DNA from: Paraburkholderia solisilvae
Lineage (GTDB): Bacteria > Pseudomonadota > Gammaproteobacteria > Burkholderiales > Burkholderiaceae
Assembly (NCBI RefSeq): GCF_902859875.1
Contig: NZ_CADIKF010000008.1
Location: 62,001-126,000 of the forward strand
Reading direction: 5' to 3'
Length of the DNA: 64,000 nt
Shown here piece by piece: positions 25,628 to 35,133 of this stretch. A model generated the notes under the pieces. That model made no database searches and was not told where the DNA came from. It saw only the letters and a program-made list of their open reading frames with translations. The first letter of the stretch is position 1. Every line of letters begins with the position of its first letter. Made by a program: the position numbers and the translations under genes.

Positions 25628-25978
25628 TCAGCTACCGAAGTAGAGATTGCAATAGCTCACCGGACCGACGCATGCCTGCTGCCTGCTCGACGCAGCGTCA
25701 GGCATCGCTGTGCGACGGCCGCTCTGGTTCATGCCCGCCATACCGGCGCCTTCGCCGCTGCCGGGTTGTTGCGCCTTCTCGCGCGTGACCTGATCCTGAT
25801 TGCTCGGATCGGTGTCCTCATACGACGCGTCGGCTATAAAACGCGACCCGTTGTTTTCCGCCTGAATCAGTTCCTGCCGAACTTCCGCACGCGTTTGTTC
25901 CTGCGCGAACGCATGCGTGAAAACCGTCGTCGAAGCAAGTACGGCAGCGGACATCGTCAACGTTGCAAGCAGCTTCAT
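25628..25978 (-). CDS. DUF4148-like secreted protein with CVGPxSYC tail
   Basis: 116 residues from ATG 25978 (GGAG upstream). Signal peptide MKLLATLTMSAAVLASTTVFTHAFA, then a short DUF4148-like stretch (EQTRAEVRQELIQAENNGSRF), a Gln/Gly/Ser-rich linker and the tail ACVGPVSYCNLYFGS. It is more diverged than its neighbour and lacks the NYPADIQ segment. It lies upstream of that neighbour on the same strand. Function unknown. Confidence 0.78.
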   Translation of the reverse strand: MKLLATLTMSAAVLASTTVFTHAFAQEQTRAEVRQELIQAENNGSRFIADASYEDTDPSNQDQVTREKAQQPGSGEGAGMAGMNQSGRRTAMPDAASSRQQACVGPVSYCNLYFGS

Positions 25979-26513
25979 CTTAAGACTCCGTGAATGTTCG
26001 AGGGGGGTGGGAGATACAGTGCCCACATCTGCATGAACATCGCGGCCACGATCACTATTCCGGCGTCCGAAAAATTAAATGCATGTCAACGCGGTCCCCG
26101 TCCTTTTTCGATGTGCTTCCGTCTCTTTAACTGTATTTTCGCGGTCGGTCTATGAGCGCTCTTACGCGATATCGGAAAAATTTCATCAACGCACGGTTGC
26201 CCTGGAATAAACGCGGCGAACTGGTGTTGCGCGGGTAGACAACGACACGCCGCGCCGGCGAGTCGGATGCGGACGCAACCATGTATGCAGTGGTGTGGAA
26301 AGTGTTACGCGCTTTGCGGAATGCTTTACCGGTCTTTAGCGATGCGATCGATCGCATCGTCAGACGGCACAACTAAAAAATGAAAGGTCCGCTTCACGGC
26401 GCACCAGGCTATAAATTCAATCGAGCCCACGCGGCGATGCGTGCATCCGCTGGCTTACCCGTACGTTCCATCACCTCACCCGCTAGCCGTTCCAATGCAT
26501 CAAGGAAACCGTC
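25979..26513. other. Intergenic region with a 20-bp palindrome
   Basis: About 535 bases between the divergent DUF4148-like gene and the MDR oxidoreductase. No open frame has a good ribosome site; the 81-codon minus-strand frame at 26127-26372 was rejected. Both promoters lie here. The perfect 20-bp palindrome at 26340-26359 is listed separately. Parts are AT-richer than the surroundings. Confidence 0.4.
26340..26359. repeat. Perfect 20-bp palindrome upstream of the MDR gene
   Basis: CGATGCGATC is followed directly by its reverse complement GATCGCATCG, with no spacer, ending 154 bases before the oxidoreductase start. It may be a binding site for a dimeric regulator. It is rich in GATC and CG steps, so chance occurrence in this genome is more likely than for a random sequence. 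Confidence 0.5.
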
Positions 26514-27500
26514 ATGTTCATGAAGGCTCTTGTATTGAATCGCCACGACGGTCCGCTCGAACTGACGAGTTTGCCGATGCCAACACCCGCGGCCGGACAG
26601 GTGCTCGTGCGCATTGCCGCCAGCGGATTAAATCCGCTCGATGCAAAAATTCGCGCAGGTCAGGCGGCGCACGCGAAGCATCCGCTGCCGCTCGTGCTGG
26701 GTATTGATCTCGCGGGCACCGTCGAAGCAGTCGGGCCCGGCGTCACCGGCTTCGAGGCCGGTGACGGGATCTATGGGATGACCGGCGGCGTAGGCGGCAT
26801 GCAAGGATCGCTCGCGCACTACGCGGCCGTGGATGCGCGTTTGATTGCGTTGAAACCCGCCCGTCTGTCGTTGCGCGATGCAGCGGCGTTGCCGCTGGCG
26901 TTTATCACCGCGTGGTCGGGCGTGGTCGATCGGGCACACGTGCAAGCCGGGCATCATGTGCTCGTGCAAGGCGGCGCGGGAGGCGTCGGTCATGTCGCGG
27001 TACAACTCGCCGCCGCATTGGGCGCCAAGGTGTTCGCCACAGCCAGCGCGCGCGATCTGGACTACGTCGCACAACTGGGCGCGACACCCATCGACTATCG
27101 CGCGCAAACAGTCGACCAGTACGTCGCGTCCTGCACCGCAGGCGCCGGTTTCGACGTGGTGGTCGACACCGTCGGCGGCGCCGCGCTCGATGCGTCGTTC
27201 GCTGCCGTCAGGCATTTCGGCCACGTGGTCAGCGCGCTCGGCTGGGGCACGCACGCGCTCGCGCCGTTATCGTTCCGCGAGGCGAGCTACTCCGGCGTAT
27301 TCACGCTCTATCCGCTGTTGAGCGGAGAACATCGCGCGCACCACGGTGAGATGCTGCGCGAAGCAGCGCGTCTCGTCGACGACGGCAAACTGACGCCGCA
27401 CGTCGACGCGCGCCGCTTCGACCTCGATTCGGTCGAAGCGGCGTACCAGGCGCTCTCCGACGGCACTGCGCGCGGCAAGCTCGTCGTCGATATCGTCTGA
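26514..27500 (+). CDS. Zinc-independent MDR-family oxidoreductase (quinone oxidoreductase-like)
   Basis: 328 residues; the ATG at 26514 has AAGGAAACC upstream. The N-terminal GroES-like domain lacks the structural zinc Cys cluster (SGLNPLDAKIRAG, LGIDLAGTVEAVGPGV), and the NADPH-binding motif GGAGGVGHVAVQLAAALGA identifies the medium-chain dehydrogenase/reductase family, quinone oxidoreductase type. It probably reduces a small carbonyl or quinone using NADPH. The substrate cannot be named. It appears to stand alone. Confidence 0.88.
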   Translation: MFMKALVLNRHDGPLELTSLPMPTPAAGQVLVRIAASGLNPLDAKIRAGQAAHAKHPLPLVLGIDLAGTVEAVGPGVTGFEAGDGIYGMTGGVGGMQGSLAHYAAVDARLIALKPARLSLRDAAALPLAFITAWSGVVDRAHVQAGHHVLVQGGAGGVGHVAVQLAAALGAKVFATASARDLDYVAQLGATPIDYRAQTVDQYVASCTAGAGFDVVVDTVGGAALDASFAAVRHFGHVVSALGWGTHALAPLSFREASYSGVFTLYPLLSGEHRAHHGEMLREAARLVDDGKLTPHVDARRFDLDSVEAAYQALSDGTARGKLVVDIV

Positions 27501-27555
27501 GGCCGACGCAGGCGCCGACGAGCCGGAACAGCGCCTGCGCAGCCTTCAGCGCGGG

Positions 27556-28977
27556 TTACGAACCCCAGACCTGCATCTCGTCGAGCGAATAGCCCCACGC
27601 GGTCGCGCGCTGCGTGCCGTACATGCGCACATAGCGGCCGCTGCCCTTCAGCTTCGCGAGCGACACGTGACCCGAGCCGACGCCGCTCGACGTCGAATAG
27701 ATCGTGGTCCAGTTCGCGTTGTCGTTCGAGGTCTGGATCTGATACGTCTTCGCGCCCGCATCCCAGTAGAGGTCCACAGCCGTGATGCTCTTCACCGCGC
27801 CCAGGTCGACCGAAAGCCACTGCGTACCCGCGCTGTTGCCTTCGATCGAATCCCAACGCGTGCTCGACGTATTGCCGTCGAACGCCTTGTCCGCCGTCAG
27901 GCTCGAGTTGTAGCTCGACGAAGCGCTAGCCGGCTTGCCTTGCGACAGCAGCGTCTTGCCCGGCGTCGACGTGCTCGTGCCGCTGTAGTAGTTCGAGCCC
28001 AGCTTCGCCTTCGTGGTGTCCGAGTTCACGCCGAACTGCGACAGGCTCCAGCGCTTGCCGGTCGAAACATCGGCCACATACAGCTGATATCCGCCTGCGG
28101 TCGTCGACGAGAAAAACACGTAGTTCGTGCTGTCGACCGGCGCCGGATCCGAGTTGTTGCCCTTGCAGTCGTTGATCGACAGCTGGTTCGGCGTATCGCC
28201 CGGGTTGACCTTCGAATAGATCTGGTCGAGCTGGCTCGATGCGTCCTTCCAGCGCGCGTAGAACACTGTGCCGTCCTTGCGCACCATCGGGTAGTAGGTT
28301 TGCAGGCCGCTCGGCGTATCGAACGCGACCTTCTGGTGCGTCGAGATGGTTTCCTTGTACAACCCGAGACCCGCACCGGTGCCGGTCGCGAAGTACACCG
28401 CGCTGCTATCGGGCGACGGGAACGGCATCGAGCTTTCGATCGACGGCGCCGTGTCGGTCACATCGACCACCGACGTGAATTGCGGACCGCCGCTCGTGAA
28501 CGACAGCGTCGCTTCCATCACATCGCCGTTCTGCTTGAAAAACAGCTTGCTGCCGTCGCTGCTGAATTTCGGATCTTCGTTGCGCGTTTGACCGGTGCTG
28601 TTCGTCATGTTGATCGGCGCGCTATTCGAGCCGACCTGCCAGAAGAACACGTTCCACGCGTTATTGGTCTCGCCCATAAACACGAGCCATTTGCCGTCCG
28701 GGCTGAACACCGCGTTCATCGGATCTTTAATGCCCCACGAGCTTTTCGACACCTGCGTGAGCGTACGGGCCGAGAAGTCGTAGATAAAAATCTGGCTGGT
28801 GCCGTCGCCGTAGCTCACATAGCTGTGGTACGCGAGCTTGCCAGTGAGCGTGGCAGGAAAGGTGGCGTTCGATTGTGCCGCGGGGCTATTCACACAGGCG
28901 GCCTCTACCTGTGCAGCAAGAACGGACAGCGCAAGACCCGCTGCGGCGATACGGAGGGAGGGGGTGAGCAGACGCAA
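27556..28977 (-). CDS. Exported protein with PD40 propeller and F5/8 type C (discoidin) domain
   Basis: 473 residues. Signal peptide LRIAAAGLALSVLAAQVEA, then PD40/WD40-like blades (NAVFSPDGKWLVFMGE, PKFSSDGSKLFFK, MPFPSPDSSAVYFA) up to about residue 330. A discoidin-type domain closes the protein (SQGKPASASSSYNSSLTADKA, TQWLSVDLGAVKSITAVDLYW, YVRMYGTQRAT). The discoidin fold suggests glycan binding outside the cytoplasm. It lies on the minus strand, convergent with the MDR gene. Function unknown. Confidence 0.85.
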   Translation of the reverse strand: MRLLTPSLRIAAAGLALSVLAAQVEAACVNSPAAQSNATFPATLTGKLAYHSYVSYGDGTSQIFIYDFSARTLTQVSKSSWGIKDPMNAVFSPDGKWLVFMGETNNAWNVFFWQVGSNSAPINMTNSTGQTRNEDPKFSSDGSKLFFKQNGDVMEATLSFTSGGPQFTSVVDVTDTAPSIESSMPFPSPDSSAVYFATGTGAGLGLYKETISTHQKVAFDTPSGLQTYYPMVRKDGTVFYARWKDASSQLDQIYSKVNPGDTPNQLSINDCKGNNSDPAPVDSTNYVFFSSTTAGGYQLYVADVSTGKRWSLSQFGVNSDTTKAKLGSNYYSGTSTSTPGKTLLSQGKPASASSSYNSSLTADKAFDGNTSSTRWDSIEGNSAGTQWLSVDLGAVKSITAVDLYWDAGAKTYQIQTSNDNANWTTIYSTSSGVGSGHVSLAKLKGSGRYVRMYGTQRATAWGYSLDEMQVWGS

Positions 28978-29486
28978 AATTCAGTATTCCTATGATTAAT
29001 GGCCGTACGAATCCAATTGGCGCGGACGTGGTAAATCTGTCCGATTTCCTTTTTCAAGGAAAAAAGCTCCGCCACCCGGATCGATGCCGAGGAAAAAAAC
29101 GCCAATTCGCTAAAGTTGGCGAAGCTGAAGGAAAGGAGTTCGGAATTCATTGCCGAAAAAGACCGGCACGAACCTTCGTTCCTTTCGCGGTGGCAGGCTT
29201 CGATGCGTATCCCGTGGGCTACGCAGGAAACCTAATGACAGACGAAAGAGCCTGGAGGATACCCGCAGTTATCGTAAAAATAAACCCTCGGGAATGGAAA
29301 ATGCTCTGGTCTGTTCTGAAATAATGACCTTGCGTCGCATTGCATCGGGGTCTGAACAGAAACAATTACGTAGCACCCCTATTTTATTTTTCATCGGGGC
29401 CAAGCCCGCATAACGTCGCATCTTTCGCGATGCGAACGGCATTCGTCTGCTAGAGTGAAACGTAACAAAAACGCAGGTACGTCGAG
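28978..29486. other. Divergent intergenic region without a supported gene
   Basis: About 509 bases between the exported discoidin protein gene (minus) and the unknown membrane protein gene (plus). Frames across it lack ribosome sites and a recognisable product. It is somewhat AT-richer than the surroundings and has small dyads: TTTCCTT-TTTC-AAGGAAA (29045-29062) and TCGCATC-TTTCGC-GATGCGA (29416-29435), the latter about 50 bases before the plus-strand gene. No terminator is seen. Confidence 0.4.
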
Positions 29487-30305
29487 ATGAAAATGCCCGT
29501 TCGCCTCCGTAGCTACCTTGCTTCTGTTTCACATCGGCTGTTGCATCGCGATCGCCGCCCGCTAGACCCGGAGCGTTTCGATCGCGCCGAATGCGTGAGC
29601 CTGGATCACGGCGATCCATTTCCCCAAACGTCGAATGAAAATAAAAAGTCCGATGAAATCATCGTCGCACCGATGACGATGGGGTTCGCCCTATCCGGGG
29701 GCGTGACTCGCGCGTACGAAAGCGACCCTTATTCGGAGTTGAATGGTCCGAACAATGATGGCGCGGCGTGGCTGGGATTGGGTGTCGCGATCAGTGCGTT
29801 CGCACTGGTGTTCGGCGGATATGTGGCGATTGCCGGAATGGGAAATCCGGCGACGCTGCGGCGTGCCGAAGCGCTGATGCCGCGCGCGGTGATGGGCATG
29901 GCATGGCTGCCCGGCGATCTTGCGGCATTGCCCGAGATACCGGCACCCGTCGCATCGCCGGCCTCCTCTGCACTGGCGGCATCGGAGGCCAGCGCGCTCA
30001 CCGACATGCAGCGCACCCCGAAAAAGGAAGGGGCCGCGACGGCGGCTGCGGCGCGTGAACGCGCGCGCTCAGCCTCGACAACCACGCGCCGCGACGAGAA
30101 ATTGCGGACGAGCGACGCATGCGTGAACAAGGATCAGCGCGGATGCTTCCGCAGGTATCAGACGAAGGCGCCGTCTGCCGATCCGTTCCGCGGCGGAGCA
30201 AACGGCCCGCGCCGCGTGCAGCGCGATTTCGATCAACCGATGCAGTGGCACAGCGAAGTCGACGTTGCGCCGCCGCTCCGATCGACCACCTACCTGCACC
30301 ACTGA
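29487..30305 (+). CDS. Single-span membrane protein of unknown function
   Basis: 272 residues. Start at ATG 29487 (a second Met is two codons later); the ribosome site is weak. One membrane segment is seen (AAWLGLGVAISAFALVFGGYVAIAG, about residues 93-117), with a basic N-terminal part and a long Ala/Arg/Ser-rich C-terminal part. No domain is recognised. It ends five bases from the convergent glmS. The long open frame with a membrane segment supports it as a real gene. Confidence 0.55.
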   Translation: MKMPVRLRSYLASVSHRLLHRDRRPLDPERFDRAECVSLDHGDPFPQTSNENKKSDEIIVAPMTMGFALSGGVTRAYESDPYSELNGPNNDGAAWLGLGVAISAFALVFGGYVAIAGMGNPATLRRAEALMPRAVMGMAWLPGDLAALPEIPAPVASPASSALAASEASALTDMQRTPKKEGAATAAAARERARSASTTTRRDEKLRTSDACVNKDQRGCFRRYQTKAPSADPFRGGANGPRRVQRDFDQPMQWHSEVDVAPPLRSTTYLHH

Positions 30306-30309
30306 TCGG

Positions 30310-32127
30310 TCATTCGACCGTGACCGATTTCGCCAGATTGCGCGGCTTGTCGACATCGGTGCCGCGCAGGCAAGCGACATGATAAGCAAGCAGCTGAAAC
30401 GCGACCACATGCAGTACCGGCGATAGCGGCCCATAGTAGGCAGGCATCCGGATCACATGCAGGCCCGGCGAACGGGCGAATTGCGTGTCCGCGTCGGCAA
30501 GCACATAAAGCCGGCCGCCGCGCGCGCGCACTTCCTGAATATTGGACTTGAGCTTGTCGAGCAGCGCGTCGTTAGGCGCGGTGACGATCACCGGCATCGC
30601 GTCGGTGACGAGAGCCAGCGGACCATGCTTCAGTTCGCCGGCCGGATAGCCTTCGGCGTGGATATATGAAATCTCCTTCAGCTTGAGCGCGCCTTCGAGC
30701 GCGATCGGAAAATGCAGTCCGCGCCCGAGGAAAAGCGCGTTTTCCTTGCGATGCAGTTCGTCTGCCCAGGCCATGATTTGCGGTTCGCACGCCAGTACGC
30801 TGCGCAATGCGTCGGGCAAGCCCGCGAGCTGACGCAAATAGACAACCGCGTCTTCATCGCTGATGCGGCCGCGCCGCCGGCCAATGGTCAAGGCGAGCAG
30901 AAACAACGCAGCCAGCTGCGTCGTAAAGGCCTTGGTCGACGCGACGCCGATCTCCGGTCCCGCCTGCGTGATAAACGCCCATTGGCTTTGCCGGACCATC
31001 GCGCTTGCCGCGACATTGCAAATGGTCAAGGTGAGCGCCTCGCCCATCGACTGCACGTAGCGCAACGCAGCGAGCGTATCGGCGGTCTCGCCGGATTGTG
31101 AAATCGGCACGACAAGCGTGCCGCGCTCCTTCACATGATCGCGATAGCGAAACTCGCTCGCGATCTCCGCCTGCGCGGTGATGCCGGCCAGACGCTCGAA
31201 CCAGCCGCGCGCGGTGAGCGCCGCGTAATAGCTGGTGCCGCAACCGAGCATCAACACGCGCTCGATGCCCGTCAACATCTCGGGGGCGGCCGTGCCGAAC
31301 GGTTCCTTGTCGAGTGAATGAACGTGACCGGCCGTGCGCGCAAGCGCAAGCGGCTGCTCGAAAATCTCCTTCTGCATATAGTGGCGATAGGCGCCGAGCT
31401 CGGCGTCGTCCTGCTGCCGCGCGACCGCGCGAATCTCGCGCGCGACTTCACGGCCGTCGGGGTCGAACACGCGAACCTGGCCATGCACGATATCGGCCAT
31501 ATCGCCGTCTTCGAGATAAATGAATCGCCGCGCGCAGTTGGCCAGCGCAAACGTATCGGACGCGAGAAACGCGCTATCGTCGGCCAGCCCGACGACGAGC
31601 GGCGAACCTTGCCGAGCGCCGATCACGCGCCTCGGCTCGTCCCGGCAGATCACGGCGATCGCATACGCGCCGCGCAGCACGCGCGTCGTGTTGTGCACGG
31701 CGGCGAGCAGATCGCCGCAGTAGTGGCTGTGAATCAGATGCGCGATGACCTCGGTATCGGTCTGGCTGTTGAACTCATATCCTTGCGCGATCAACGAATC
31801 GCGCAGCGCTTCGTAGTTTTCGATGATGCCGTTATGCACGACCGCGATCTGATCGCGCGAAAAGATCGGGTGTGCGTTGTCGATTGCCGGCACGCCGTGC
31901 GTCGCCCAACGCGTATGTGCGACGCCCGTCGAACCGTCGAGCGCCTGCGCCGCGACGTCGGTCTCGAGTGCGCGTACACGCGCGAGCGTCCGCACGCGCC
32001 GCGTCGCGCCTTGCTGAAGCACCGCGACACCACATGAGTCATAGCCGCGGTATTCGAGGCGTTTCAGTCCATCCAGCAACATCGGCACGATATTGCGCTG
32101 GGTCACGCCAGCCACGATTCCACACAT
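30310..32127 (-). CDS. glmS: Glutamine--fructose-6-phosphate aminotransferase (isomerizing)
   Basis: 605 residues from ATG 32127 behind GGAGGCGAAC; the frame opens 13 codons further but Met-Cys is the canonical start. Cys2 (MCGIVAG) is the nucleophile after Met removal. Residues 1-240 are the glutaminase domain ([21 protein letters not shown]), and two SIS isomerase domains follow ([18 protein letters not shown]), ending NLAKSVTVE. It makes glucosamine-6-phosphate, the entry to UDP-GlcNAc. It sits in a transcript with the regulator and exported protein beside the pga operon, so it may supply PGA precursor; genomes of this group often have a second glmS. Confidence 0.95.
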   Translation of the reverse strand: MCGIVAGVTQRNIVPMLLDGLKRLEYRGYDSCGVAVLQQGATRRVRTLARVRALETDVAAQALDGSTGVAHTRWATHGVPAIDNAHPIFSRDQIAVVHNGIIENYEALRDSLIAQGYEFNSQTDTEVIAHLIHSHYCGDLLAAVHNTTRVLRGAYAIAVICRDEPRRVIGARQGSPLVVGLADDSAFLASDTFALANCARRFIYLEDGDMADIVHGQVRVFDPDGREVAREIRAVARQQDDAELGAYRHYMQKEIFEQPLALARTAGHVHSLDKEPFGTAAPEMLTGIERVLMLGCGTSYYAALTARGWFERLAGITAQAEIASEFRYRDHVKERGTLVVPISQSGETADTLAALRYVQSMGEALTLTICNVAASAMVRQSQWAFITQAGPEIGVASTKAFTTQLAALFLLALTIGRRRGRISDEDAVVYLRQLAGLPDALRSVLACEPQIMAWADELHRKENALFLGRGLHFPIALEGALKLKEISYIHAEGYPAGELKHGPLALVTDAMPVIVTAPNDALLDKLKSNIQEVRARGGRLYVLADADTQFARSPGLHVIRMPAYYGPLSPVLHVVAFQLLAYHVACLRGTDVDKPRNLAKSVTVE

Positions 32128-32209
32128 GTTCGCCTCCACTATGCTTGTATATGACTGCTCTATCAAACTGTCTGATTGCTTTTGCGTTCCTCTCCTGTCC
32201 GTTCGCGTG

Positions 32210-33571
32210 TCATTGCGCCGCGCGCACCACGCATCGATCGGCGGGTCCGGCCGCTACCTCGCCGTGTGATTTGAAATCCGCCTCGCGCAGCCCCTCCGGC
32301 GACAGCGACACGAAATGCACCGAATCGCCGCTCGCGATGCCGGTGACGCCCGTATTGCCCCATGCGAACGGCGCACGCTGTGTGCCGCGCAGCGTGATAT
32401 GGTCGGCCGCCAGCGCAAGCGTCATCAGCCGTCCGTCCTGCGTCGGCACATAAACGGCGTTGTCCTCCACCGCGATGCTGCTTTCGCGCACGAGCGCGGG
32501 CAGACAGCCCAGTTCGGCGGTGCGGTGTCCCTGATCGTCGACGAGAAACGCCACGGCCCGACCAGTATCGAGCGTTGCGAGCACAACGAACCGGTCGATT
32601 GCCGACACATAGGCGGCCGCATAAACGTAGTACTGCACGCGAAACGGATCGACGCTCTCTTCGGGTCGAGTCAGCTTGCCCGTGTCCGGATCCAGCACCG
32701 CGTATTGCAGCGACGCGATCGTGCTGTCGGGAATGTATTTCTGCCAGACGAGCAGCGCGCGGCCCGGCGAGCCCGCCACCACCGGCCACCATTCGCGTAC
32801 ATGAGCCGCGACGTTGACATGCCGCATCAATCGCCCGCGCCCGTCGTACACGTTGGCATAGACGCCACCGCCCGTGCCCAGATTGTCGACGCCGCCGCCG
32901 TTCACCCAGTCGGCGGAATAGAACACGACGAACTGCTCGCCGACCGCCGCGACATGACCCGAGTGCCCGCCGGACTCGACATCTCTCGGGTAAGGCCGGA
33001 TCGGCTGGAGGTTCTGTCCATACACGCCATAGCGCTGGCTCACATTGCGCGGCGCATTCCAGCCGTCTTCGAACGTGATGAAAATGGTGCCCTTGCTGTT
33101 CTGCGCGACAGAAACCGGCTCCTGCGCTTCGGGCCGCTTGATAAAAGTGCGCAGGTTCGACACATGCGGCTCGCCCGGCGCCCATTGCCCGACATACACG
33201 TCGTGCGGCCAGTTGCCGTCGCGGTTCGCGCCGCGTGGCGGCACGCCCGAACTGCTGAAGAACACCCACGTCCTGCCGCCGCCCGCATCCGCCTGGCCGA
33301 TGCCGTGCATAAAGCTGCGCTCGTCGCGTACGCCGGGCGCGGGCACCGCCATCACCGCGCCGACCGGCGCGACGAAAGGCTTCGTGGCAGATGCGGCGAC
33401 CGGCGCGGCGGATGGCAGCGCCGCCGGCGGCTGCGTGCCGGCCGCATCGGAGATCTGCGACGACATCGCCGCGAGGGCGAGGGCGATGGTGAAGGCCATG
33501 CCGATACCGATCGTTGATAACGTCGCGCGCACCGCATGCGCGCGCAGGCCATGCATGTCGATAGGTTTCAC
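32210..33571 (-). CDS. Exported protein, probable beta-propeller, in the glmS/pga locus
   Basis: 453 residues. The start GTG 33571 overlaps the regulator's stop codon (GTGA), which implies translational coupling. A basic N-terminus and a hydrophobic segment (about 18-36) act as signal or anchor, followed by an Ala/Pro-rich linker. The mature part has repeated short strands ([43 protein letters not shown]) that suggest a beta-propeller. No active-site motif is known. Genetic context suggests a link to exopolysaccharide; that is an inference. Confidence 0.68.
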   Translation of the reverse strand: MKPIDMHGLRAHAVRATLSTIGIGMAFTIALALAAMSSQISDAAGTQPPAALPSAAPVAASATKPFVAPVGAVMAVPAPGVRDERSFMHGIGQADAGGGRTWVFFSSSGVPPRGANRDGNWPHDVYVGQWAPGEPHVSNLRTFIKRPEAQEPVSVAQNSKGTIFITFEDGWNAPRNVSQRYGVYGQNLQPIRPYPRDVESGGHSGHVAAVGEQFVVFYSADWVNGGGVDNLGTGGGVYANVYDGRGRLMRHVNVAAHVREWWPVVAGSPGRALLVWQKYIPDSTIASLQYAVLDPDTGKLTRPEESVDPFRVQYYVYAAAYVSAIDRFVVLATLDTGRAVAFLVDDQGHRTAELGCLPALVRESSIAVEDNAVYVPTQDGRLMTLALAADHITLRGTQRAPFAWGNTGVTGIASGDSVHFVSLSPEGLREADFKSHGEVAAGPADRCVVRAAQ

Positions 33572-34956
33572 TTGCGCCGCTCCGGAAGGTCAGACGGCAT
33601 GAACCCGGCAACGTCCTGCAGCCCATGCCGCATTCTGAGTCGATAAAGAGTGATACGCGATATGTCGAGCTCTTCAGCCACTTCCCCTGGACGGTTGCCA
33701 TGCGCGATCAACGCGTCGATCAGGCAGTGGCGCTCCGCTTCGTCGCGCGCATCGGCAAGCGTCAACGCGCGGCGTGCCGGCGGTTCGCCCAGGCCGAGGT
33801 CGATCGCGCGAATATAGGCGCCGTCCGCCATCACGATCGCGCGCCGTACCCGGTTCGCGAGCTCTCTGACATTGCCGGGCCAGTCGTGCAGCAGCATCGC
33901 GCGTAACGCGGAAGGCGTGAAGCCGTGAATCCGCGACTTTCGTTCGCCCGCGTACAGACCCAACAGATGAAACGCGAGCAAATGGATGTCGGTGCTGCGT
34001 TCGCGCAGCGGCGGCACATCGATGCGTAACACGCAGAGCCGGTGGTAAAGATCGAAGCGAAACGACTGGCTTTGCATGGCGGCCTCGAGATCGACATGAG
34101 TCGCCGAGATGATGCGTACGTCAAGCGGAATGGACACATCGCTGCCGAGCCGCTGGATCGTGCCGTCCTGAGCGAAACGCAGCAGCGTCGCCTGGCATTC
34201 GAGCGGCAGATCGCCGATTTCGTCGAGGAACAGCGTGCCGCCGTTGGCCGCTTCGATATGGCCGATCTTGCGGCGTTCGGCATCGGTAAAGGCGCCGCGC
34301 TCGTGACCGAACAGTTCGCTTTGCACGAGCGTGGGCGGTATCGCGCAGCAGTTGATCGCGACGAAAGGTCCATTCGCACGGGACGACGCATCGTGTACCG
34401 CGCGCGCGGTCAGTTCCTTGCCGCTGCCCGATTCGCCGGCGATAAAGAGCGGTGCATCGGTGTAGGCGACTTTCTGGATCTCGCGCTGCAATGCCTGCAT
34501 CGGTTCGCTGCGCCCGACCATCGCTTGACCGCCTGCAAGCGGCGCTGCATGCGGCACCCCTCGCACCAGCGATGCGAGGCGCAACGCACGACGCAATGCA
34601 GACTCGACGACATCGAACGCATATGGCAAAAACACGTAATCGAGGCAGTAGCAGCCGATCAACTCGCGCGTTGCGGCTCGCCGCAACTGGTTCGTCGTGA
34701 CGGCCGCGATCCAGTGCACCTGCGGTGCGCCGAGGCAATGTTCGACGATACTGTCCATCGCGCCGGTGGACTCGTCGCCGAGTTCGAGCAGGCCCACATG
34801 CGGCGCCGTCGAATGCCGCAACGTCCGCTGCAGCTCCTGCGCACTGCCGGTCAGCTCGACCGACCAGCCCGCTTCGCGCAAATGGCCGCACAGGCCCGGG
34901 TCAGGTGCCGGCGACGCATATAAGAGCGCCGGCGCGTCACGGTTCCTTTTCGGCAC
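33568..34956 (-). CDS. VpsR-like AAA+ response regulator with GAFTDA in place of GAFTGA
   Basis: 462 residues from GTG 34956 (GAGGAGGATG upstream). The N-terminal domain (1-130) looks like a degenerate receiver: no clear phosphoacceptor Asp is seen at the expected site (GLLELGDES). The AAA+ domain has Walker A GESGSGK (174-180) and Walker B TLFLDE (241-246), but the sigma-54-contact loop reads GAFTDA (221-226). A Fis-type HTH (GEVAEELDISRITLYRLRMRHGL) ends the protein. The layout recalls VpsR, the c-di-GMP-responsive activator of Vibrio exopolysaccharide genes that works with sigma-70. It overlaps the downstream gene and is divergent from a Crp-type regulator. Confidence 0.88.
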   Translation of the reverse strand: MPKRNRDAPALLYASPAPDPGLCGHLREAGWSVELTGSAQELQRTLRHSTAPHVGLLELGDESTGAMDSIVEHCLGAPQVHWIAAVTTNQLRRAATRELIGCYCLDYVFLPYAFDVVESALRRALRLASLVRGVPHAAPLAGGQAMVGRSEPMQALQREIQKVAYTDAPLFIAGESGSGKELTARAVHDASSRANGPFVAINCCAIPPTLVQSELFGHERGAFTDAERRKIGHIEAANGGTLFLDEIGDLPLECQATLLRFAQDGTIQRLGSDVSIPLDVRIISATHVDLEAAMQSQSFRFDLYHRLCVLRIDVPPLRERSTDIHLLAFHLLGLYAGERKSRIHGFTPSALRAMLLHDWPGNVRELANRVRRAIVMADGAYIRAIDLGLGEPPARRALTLADARDEAERHCLIDALIAHGNRPGEVAEELDISRITLYRLRMRHGLQDVAGFMPSDLPERRK

Positions 34957-35027
34957 GAAATCATCCTCCTCAGCGCTGCGTTCCTTGTCACTGCAGCGAA
35001 AGAACGTATTCGGTTCGCGTCGGGCCG

Positions 35028-35039
35028 TGTGCGCGCACA
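35028..35039. promoter_or_regulatory. 12-bp palindrome in the divergent regulator promoter region
   Basis: TGTGCGCGCACA is a perfect palindrome between the starts of the AAA+ regulator (34956) and the Crp/Fnr-type regulator (35134). It could bind either protein. In GC-rich DNA such palindromes also occur by chance, so this is weak. Confidence 0.3.
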
Positions 35040-35133
35040 ATGACGATGATGCGCAACGCGGTCAAACATACGATGAAATTCCAATCCGCCGCGTGTTCAA
35101 TGCGCGCGCACAACATCCGATCCGCAAAGCGCC

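Noticed and set aside
26127..26372. 81-codon minus-strand open frame in the gap before the MDR gene
   Set aside because: No ribosome site, no recognisable sequence and overlap with the 20-bp palindrome; judged non-coding.
29045..29062. TTTCCTT-TTTC-AAGGAAA dyad
   Set aside because: Low-complexity A/T-run pairing in an AT-rich stretch; likely chance, and no gene start close enough to make it a clear operator.
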